A DNA stretch of 5,010 nt, from contig CAUUCY010000095.1 of NCBI GenBank assembly GCA_963543835.1, positions 1 through 5,010 of the forward strand, in the 5' to 3' direction. The position numbers and the translations under genes were made by a program. The DNA is from Cryptobacteroides sp963543835 (lineage in GTDB: Bacteria; Bacteroidota; Bacteroidia; Bacteroidales; UBA932). A model generated the notes under the pieces. It ran no database searches. It was not told the DNA's origin and worked only from the letters and a program-made list of their open reading frames with translations. This document shows positions 1 through 5,010 of the stretch, piece after piece (position 1 is the first letter of the stretch; each line of letters starts with the position of its first letter).

Positions 1-62
1 ACCAGCAATAACCACGAAATTATATCCTATTCTATTATTACTAACCAAAAACAATCTTTTTT
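1..62 (+). other. A/T-rich leader upstream of the SusC-like gene
   Basis: This short non-coding stretch is rich in A and T and ends in a run of T directly before the ATG. It holds no purine-rich Shine-Dalgarno sequence, which is normal for Bacteroidota, where A-rich leaders replace it. I see no match to the Bacteroidota -7 element TAnnTTTG, so the promoter probably lies upstream of the window. The frame of the downstream gene has in-frame stops here (TAA at 9-11 and 42-44), so the gene cannot begin earlier than base 45. No hairpin or operator is evident. Confidence 0.5.
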
Positions 63-3000
63 ATGGGTAAACGTTTAGTTATGACTTTACTCGTGCTTCT
101 TGCTTTTACAGCACAAGCACTTGCGCAATCCACAATTACCGGAAAGGTCACGGATGTGACCGGAGAGCCTCTTATCGGGGTGAATGTTATGGTAAAAGGG
201 ACTACACAGGGCGCAATGACGAATCTGGATGGTGTTTATACCCTGCCCAATGTCAGCCGGGGGGCCGTCCTGATTATCTCAAGCATTGGTTATGCAACAG
301 TGGAAATCAAAGTTGGAGATTCCACGCAGATCAATGTTACTCTCAATGACGACACCACTTATCTCGATGATGTGGTGGTAGTCGCCTACGGTACAATGAA
401 AAGAAAGGACTTGACAGGCTCTATGACAGAGATTAAATCCGACCTCTTGTCCGTACAGAACACGACCACGGTTTCCCGTGCGCTCGAAGGTTCTGCCCCC
501 GGTCTTCAAGTTGCATCTGTCGACGGTCAGCCGGGCTGGGATATGGCAATCAGACTTCGTGGAGTAAGCTCTACGAATGCCGGTTCCGCTTCGGCCCTGA
601 TTGTTATCGACGGTGTTCCCCAGCAGCCGAATAATTTCGATGAAAACCCTCTTTCCCAGCTGGATCCAAACGATATAGCATCAGTGTCGGTGCTTAAAGA
701 TGCAGCTTCAACCGCCTTGTTCGGCTCACGTGCGGGTAACGGCGTTGTCCTCATTACCACCAAAAGGGGAGCGGAAGGTAAAGCAAGGATATCCTTTGAG
801 GGTCGTTGGGGTCAAAACTCCATAGGCAACTATAATGTAAACTCCATCGACACTCCTGCCGAGTATTACGAGTATGCCTGGAAATCCATCTATAATTCAT
901 ACAGATATGGTGTCGGAGGGAAAGGTGTCCCGGGTGTGGATGCACAAGGCTTTTACTATACCAATGTCAAGACTCCGAATTATTCCGACCAGGATGCCCG
1001 TCTGTTCGCAAGTCAGCACTTGTTCGACTATGTAGGCAGCGAAGTGGACTTCCAGATGAATGTGCTGGATAACAATATGGCATACGATGTCCCGGGAGCA
1101 ATATACACCAAGCATACCGGTTCCGGAACAAAGAGTTCATCGACAATGAGCGGAGCCTATCTTGTGGATCCTGCAACAGGACGTATAAATCCAAATGCAA
1201 AGCTGCTTTATAATGACGATATTTCAGAGATTATGTTCCAAAAGGCTTTCCGTCAGGAATATAACCTTTCTGCTACAGGCGGGACCGAGAAGACCCACTA
1301 TTACTTCTCTATCGGATACCAGAATGATCCTTCCTACGCAATAAACAGTTTCTATCGCCGTTTCAGCGGTCGCGCGAATGTCGATTCACAGATTCTCAAA
1401 TGGTTGAAGATAGGGGCGAATGTTGCTTACTCCAACACCAAGACGCGTGCATCGGCAGGCAAGTGGGGACCTCGACAGATCGGTTCATGGGCAGGTAATG
1501 CAATGTATAATGTCAAAGGTTCCCAACCTATCGTCCCTGTATGGCAAATGAATGAGAAAGGAGAGAGAGCCCTCGACGGCAACGGTGAGCGCATTCTCAA
1601 TGTAAACAATCTCTCATATAGCCCGCTTGGGGAAAACCATGTTGCCAGAAGCACCTGGAGCTCCGATTATCTTAAGATAACGAAGCTCAACCTGGAGCGT
1701 CAGGACATTGTCACATGGACCTCCCGCCTGTTTGCCAATTTCTCTTTCCTGCAATATTTCAATTTGAATTTGAATTTCAATATGGATGAGCAGACCTGGC
1801 GCCGCAACATCTATTGGAATCATGTTGTGGGACGTGCTGCCCCTCGAGGCAATCTGGGTATTGTTACGCGTCATCGCCGTATCATCAACACCCAGCAGAT
1901 TCTGACCTATGACAGGGAGTTGGGCAAACATCACTTCAATGCCATGTTAGGCCACGAGTATGAGGATCTCAGCAGGGATAATCTCAGCTTCGGTTCTGCA
2001 TACGAGCTTATCGCAGGTTATCCTATCCCTGGCAATTTCATCGGGCGTTATGTAAATATGGGAGGCGTCTCTTCGGCTTCTCCGGGCTTCGGAAAAGACA
2101 TCTACAGAACAGAGTCCTATTTCACCCGTATGAATTATAACTTCTCGGAGAAATACTATCTTTCTGCTTCGATCCGCAGGGATGCCGCTTCTAAGTTCAC
2201 CAAGGAAAACCGCTGGGGAACATTCTGGTCGTTGGGCAGCGGTTGGCGTTTCTCAAAGGAAAACTTTATGCAGGATCTGACCTGGCTCGACAACTCCAAA
2301 CTTCGTTTGAGTTATGGAGTGACGGGCAACGCCAACGGTCTGACGAATTGGTATCTGAACCACAAATGGTGGTATGCTGTTGCGTCCTGGCAGGAGGGTG
2401 CCACAGGCACGGGTATCCCAAAGACCACATCCATAAGGGATAACGGTCTTGTCGTAACCAATCTTACCTGGGAGAATGTACATCAATTCGATCTCGGTCT
2501 GGACTTCAGTGTCCTGAAGAATCGTATAACAGGTGCAATCGACTACTACAACAATCTGACGGTTAATTCAATATTCAAACAAGCCGTCTCTCCTCTCGCG
2601 AGCAATGGTGAAACCACACTCGCAGGAAATGCCGCAAAGGTACGCAACTCCGGTATCGAAATAGAACTTGATGCCGACATCGTGCGTTCAAAAGACTGGA
2701 CGGTGAGTATAGGTCTCAATGGCACACATTACCGCACGACCTTGGTTGCCGTACCAAAAGATCAGATTCCGTACTGGGACGAGACCATCGACCTGCCAAA
2801 AGGCACCTGGACGTCACAGACGGAAGATATGCCTCAGGCAGGAACTTCTTCCCATGCCGGACGCGGTCTTTTCTACCTTCGCGGCGAGGGTCGGGACTTG
2901 TTCAACATCTACATGCCAAAATATGCGGGCATTGACGAGAACGGTCTCCCTCTCTACTGGCACAGGGTGACATACTATGATGTCAATAAAAAGGACGGAA

Positions 3001-3644
3001 AATTCGAACACGGCGGGCGTTACTCAAGTTACAAGGTGGGTGACAATGTCAAGACCAATGTCGCAGAGGACGCTTCCAACTATGAGCATGGTTCTGCAAC
3101 TCCGGATTGGATAGGAGGTATTAATTTCAGCGTCAGATACAAAAACTTTGACTTCGGCATCGTGTCCGCATATCAGTTCGGCGGCAAGTTCTTCTCTATG
3201 GAATATTCCCAGCATCTGTTTGCAGGCTCTAAATTCGGAGGCTCGAGAATACCCGTCTCAAAGGACCTTGCAGGCAATACCTGGACTCCGGAGAACACTA
3301 AAGCAGGCTTCCCTATGCAATGGTATCCTTCCGATGCCGCAAAAGGAATGTATCTCGACGGTTCAATACTTCCGGGCAGCCATAATTACACGGACATGAG
3401 TCTTTTCAACGCAAGCTATTTCCGTATCAAGAATATCACTGTCGGTTACACCTTGCCTAAGAGCGTGTGCAATATAATAGGGATGAGTAAATTCCGCGCA
3501 TTCCTTTCCGCCGACAATCTTCTTATTTTCTCTGCGCAGAGAGGTGTCGACCCTACACTTTCGATTATCGGAGGTAAAGAAGTCGATACTTACCTTTATC
3601 CTCAGATGCGCACAGTCACCTGTGGCGTGAATATCGAGTTTTAA
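63..3644 (+). CDS. SusC/RagA-family TonB-dependent outer membrane transporter
   Basis: This complete 1193-residue protein is a SusC-like outer membrane importer. Seen in the sequence: residues 1-21 form a signal peptide (basic MGKR, hydrophobic core, likely cut at ALA|Q). About 23-97 is a carboxypeptidase-regulatory-like beta-sandwich (ITGKVTD, then TNLDGVYTL and SSIGYA). The TonB-box region follows at about 102-120 (VVVVAYGTMKRKDLTGS). The plug is about 120-236, with LEGSAPGLQV, IRLRGVSS, VIDGVP and the family signature SVSVLKDAASTALFGSRAGN (207-226) leading into GVVLITTKRG. The rest is beta-barrel, with GGTEKTHYYFS (406-416), KLRLSYGVTGN (746-756), YFRIKNITVGYTLP (1119-1132) and a closing strand ending in aromatic F1193. 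There is no N-terminal STN domain, so direct sigma/anti-sigma signalling by this protein is unlikely. The length is at the upper end for the family. The ATG at 63 is preferred over Met7 because it supplies the basic n-region. Known of the family: it imports oligosaccharides, peptides or similar ligands with TonB energy, together with a SusD-like lid. The ligand here is unknown, so no specific gene symbol is given. Confidence 0.97.
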   Translation: MGKRLVMTLLVLLAFTAQALAQSTITGKVTDVTGEPLIGVNVMVKGTTQGAMTNLDGVYTLPNVSRGAVLIISSIGYATVEIKVGDSTQINVTLNDDTTYLDDVVVVAYGTMKRKDLTGSMTEIKSDLLSVQNTTTVSRALEGSAPGLQVASVDGQPGWDMAIRLRGVSSTNAGSASALIVIDGVPQQPNNFDENPLSQLDPNDIASVSVLKDAASTALFGSRAGNGVVLITTKRGAEGKARISFEGRWGQNSIGNYNVNSIDTPAEYYEYAWKSIYNSYRYGVGGKGVPGVDAQGFYYTNVKTPNYSDQDARLFASQHLFDYVGSEVDFQMNVLDNNMAYDVPGAIYTKHTGSGTKSSSTMSGAYLVDPATGRINPNAKLLYNDDISEIMFQKAFRQEYNLSATGGTEKTHYYFSIGYQNDPSYAINSFYRRFSGRANVDSQILKWLKIGANVAYSNTKTRASAGKWGPRQIGSWAGNAMYNVKGSQPIVPVWQMNEKGERALDGNGERILNVNNLSYSPLGENHVARSTWSSDYLKITKLNLERQDIVTWTSRLFANFSFLQYFNLNLNFNMDEQTWRRNIYWNHVVGRAAPRGNLGIVTRHRRIINTQQILTYDRELGKHHFNAMLGHEYEDLSRDNLSFGSAYELIAGYPIPGNFIGRYVNMGGVSSASPGFGKDIYRTESYFTRMNYNFSEKYYLSASIRRDAASKFTKENRWGTFWSLGSGWRFSKENFMQDLTWLDNSKLRLSYGVTGNANGLTNWYLNHKWWYAVASWQEGATGTGIPKTTSIRDNGLVVTNLTWENVHQFDLGLDFSVLKNRITGAIDYYNNLTVNSIFKQAVSPLASNGETTLAGNAAKVRNSGIEIELDADIVRSKDWTVSIGLNGTHYRTTLVAVPKDQIPYWDETIDLPKGTWTSQTEDMPQAGTSSHAGRGLFYLRGEGRDLFNIYMPKYAGIDENGLPLYWHRVTYYDVNKKDGKFEHGGRYSSYKVGDNVKTNVAEDASNYEHGSATPDWIGGINFSVRYKNFDFGIVSAYQFGGKFFSMEYSQHLFAGSKFGGSRIPVSKDLAGNTWTPENTKAGFPMQWYPSDAAKGMYLDGSILPGSHNYTDMSLFNASYFRIKNITVGYTLPKSVCNIIGMSKFRAFLSADNLLIFSAQRGVDPTLSIIGGKEVDTYLYPQMRTVTCGVNIEF
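1761..1784 (+). repeat. Short degenerate hexamer repeat inside the SusC-like gene
   Basis: Four successive in-frame hexamers (AATTTG, AATTTG, AATTTC, AATATG) encode the alternating peptide NLNLNFNM at residues 567-574. Alternating polar and hydrophobic residues are what a transmembrane beta-strand needs, so the repeat is probably a by-product of protein structure and not a separate DNA element. It is noted because the first two units are identical and could in principle slip during replication. Confidence 0.5.
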
Positions 3645-3664
3645 CACCAATAATAAATAAGAAT
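3645..3664 (+). other. 20-base intergenic gap between SusC-like and SusD-like genes
   Basis: The gap is almost entirely A and T and contains no hairpin followed by a T run, so there is no sign of a terminator. It has no Shine-Dalgarno motif. Its A-rich composition just before the ATG at 3665 fits Bacteroidota translation initiation. The short distance supports co-transcription of the two genes. Confidence 0.6.
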
Positions 3665-5010
3665 ATGAAAAGAATACTTAATATAATTGTAGTCGTTGTT
3701 CTTTCATCCGGTCTTGTCTCGTGCGGTGATTTACTTAATGTAAACGACCCGAACTATTTTACCGATGACCAGATGTCTGCATTTATTGCGGAAGACCCAG
3801 CTGCCGAACAGCAGGTGCTCAACGGCATGGTGGGTAATCTTCCCGCATTCATAAATATATATGAGGCCAAAATAAACGGAGATTACTCCAATGCAGGAGC
3901 CTGGGAAATATACAAGGACTTTTCACGTCTCTGCCAGACCGGAGATATAGTGGAGGGAACTCAAGTCGAGCAGGGCTCTTTTTCCGACTGGTATCAGAAT
4001 CTTCCGAGCAACACCTACTGGAGAACCGATCAGAATATATCCAACTATGGTTATTATCTTATTTCTGTCTTCAAGTATGGAGCAGCACAGAGGGCTTTGG
4101 ATTTCATCACTGCGGAAAAGGCGGAAAAATCCCCTTCGATGAGAGCAAGCCGTGCAAAGGCTTTGACCCTCAAAGCAAGTGCCTATATGATGTTGATGGA
4201 ACGCTACACGGATTTGACAGATGTCAATTCCACGAGCGCTCAGGGCTGGCCTATCTATGACAAGTATGCCTACAACACCCCACAGCGCCCTCTTTCGGTG
4301 AAAGAGACATGGGATTGGATTAACAATACTCTCAAAGAGGCTGTCGATCTTTTCAAGTCTTCCAATCTTGGAGACGGAGGTTACAACATAGGTAAGGAAT
4401 CCGATAAAATTTATGAAATAGACTGCGCGGTCGCCCAGTATTATCGTGCCCGTGCCGCCCTTGACTGCCAAAAATATGATGTTGTGATCGAAGCCGGCAA
4501 AGACCTACTTGCACATTTTCCCGATTTCATAAATGCAGCGGATTACGGCATGCCTGCATCCTTGCTTGCATCCGTAAATCAACGGACCTTTCCAGATGCC
4601 ACAATGATGACGTCTTCTACAAATCCCGGACACTGGACAGGTACTGACTTCAATGCTTCCCGAAACGCCTTTTTCAATCTCGAGAAGAACCCTGAGGCGA
4701 TTTTCGGTCAGGCACGTGGAGCGAGCAGCTGGTTCTGGTCTCTTTTGGGGCTGAATCCTCTGAAACGTACCGCCTCCGGCTGCTATCAACTCGACGCAAA
4801 TCTTTATAATGCCCTTTCGGACAATGATTGCCGTAAAAATTGTGTGCTTCCGTCCGCTTTCTCAAATTTCTACACCTATTCAAATAATGGTACGGACACA
4901 TCTTGGGTTGCATCCACTATGCCTCAATATACCTCGCTTAAATGGGGAGCTTCTTCGGCAATAGGTTTCGTCAATCATACCAACGAATCGACAGTTTCGG
5001 ATAATATCTA
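3665..5010 (+). CDS. SusD/RagB-family surface nutrient-binding lipoprotein (3' end outside window)
   Basis: This frame is open from the ATG at 3665 to the window edge, giving 448 codons plus two bases. Seen: a lipoprotein signal peptide with basic MKR, hydrophobic IIVVVVL and a lipobox LVSC whose Cys20 would be lipidated. It is followed by GDLLNVNDPN, the usual SusD opening. Helical TPR-like segments follow at about 160-187 (RASRAKALTLKASAYMMLME, then RYTDLTDV) and 255-278 (AVAQYYRARAALDCQKYDVV). KNPEAIFGQARG (341-352) matches the family's 'NPE-iF' strand, and SVKETWDWINNTLKEAVDLF (211-230) is the typical helix after the 'RPLSV' turn. Family members usually run to about 500-620 residues, so the C-terminal part, including the helix with the R-x-x-E-x-x-L-x-x-AEA pattern, is probably just downstream. 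Known of the family: it is a surface lipoprotein that closes as a lid over the SusC barrel and binds the ligand. The gene begins 20 bases after the SusC-like stop codon, so the two are likely one operon and one complex. The sequence does not reveal the ligand. Six cysteines besides Cys20 (90, 254, 268, 373, 389, 393) are somewhat unusual. The gene is cut by the window, not visibly broken. Confidence 0.94.
   Translation, partial: MKRILNIIVVVVLSSGLVSCGDLLNVNDPNYFTDDQMSAFIAEDPAAEQQVLNGMVGNLPAFINIYEAKINGDYSNAGAWEIYKDFSRLCQTGDIVEGTQVEQGSFSDWYQNLPSNTYWRTDQNISNYGYYLISVFKYGAAQRALDFITAEKAEKSPSMRASRAKALTLKASAYMMLMERYTDLTDVNSTSAQGWPIYDKYAYNTPQRPLSVKETWDWINNTLKEAVDLFKSSNLGDGGYNIGKESDKIYEIDCAVAQYYRARAALDCQKYDVVIEAGKDLLAHFPDFINAADYGMPASLLASVNQRTFPDATMMTSSTNPGHWTGTDFNASRNAFFNLEKNPEAIFGQARGASSWFWSLLGLNPLKRTASGCYQLDANLYNALSDNDCRKNCVLPSAFSNFYTYSNNGTDTSWVASTMPQYTSLKWGASSAIGFVNHTNESTVSDNI

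Noticed and set aside
1..62. A possible promoter in the leader
   Set aside because: No TAnnTTTG -7 element with a TTG near -33 can be found, and A/T richness alone is not evidence.
1614..1934. A 106-codon open frame on the minus strand inside the SusC-like gene
   Set aside because: It overlaps conserved barrel-coding sequence, and its translation has no family features. It is the reverse shadow of the real gene.
2243..2970. Short plus-strand open frames in another frame within the SusC-like gene (2243-2443 and 2719-2970)
   Set aside because: Their translations are of odd composition without motifs, while the overlapping main frame carries clear family signatures. No frameshift in the main gene is needed to explain them.
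3636..3670. A possible terminator between the two genes
   Set aside because: There is no GC-rich stem or loop, only A/T-rich sequence, and the gap is just 20 bases. Read-through is more likely.
3923..4471. A 182-codon open frame on the minus strand opposite the SusD-like gene
   Set aside because: It lies wholly inside the well-supported SusD-like coding frame. Its translation shows no recognisable domain, and it has no leader or neighbours of its own. It is a shadow frame.

Overview
The window suggests a member of the Bacteroidota, most likely a Bacteroidales-type gut or host-associated bacterium. It carries a tandem SusC-like/SusD-like gene pair, which is the hallmark of polysaccharide utilization loci and related nutrient-uptake loci in this phylum. 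Both genes start behind A/T-rich leaders with no Shine-Dalgarno sequence, as is usual for Bacteroidota. The genus and the nutrient cannot be told from the sequence alone.

Layout: bases 1-62 are a short A/T-rich leader. Bases 63-3644 encode a complete SusC/RagA-type TonB-dependent outer membrane transporter of 1193 residues. It has a signal peptide, an N-terminal carboxypeptidase-regulatory-like domain, a TonB-box region, a plug domain and a long beta-barrel. After a 20-base A/T-rich gap, bases 3665-5010 encode the first 448 codons of a SusD/RagB-type surface lipoprotein on the same strand. Its 3' end lies beyond the window.

How they work together: in characterised Sus-like systems the SusD-like lipoprotein sits as a lid over the extracellular face of the SusC-like barrel. 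It captures a glycan, peptide or other large ligand, and the barrel imports it into the periplasm with energy from TonB-ExbB-ExbD. The order, short spacing and shared strand here fit one transcript and one complex. No glycoside hydrolase, peptidase, sulfatase, regulator or surface glycan-binding protein lies inside the window, so the substrate is undetermined.

Both strands were read for RNA genes, CRISPR-like repeats, mobile elements, inverted repeats and hidden genes, and nothing convincing was found. The coding density is essentially complete. This looks like an ordinary nutrient-uptake module; the observations below are modest and I do not claim a new system.
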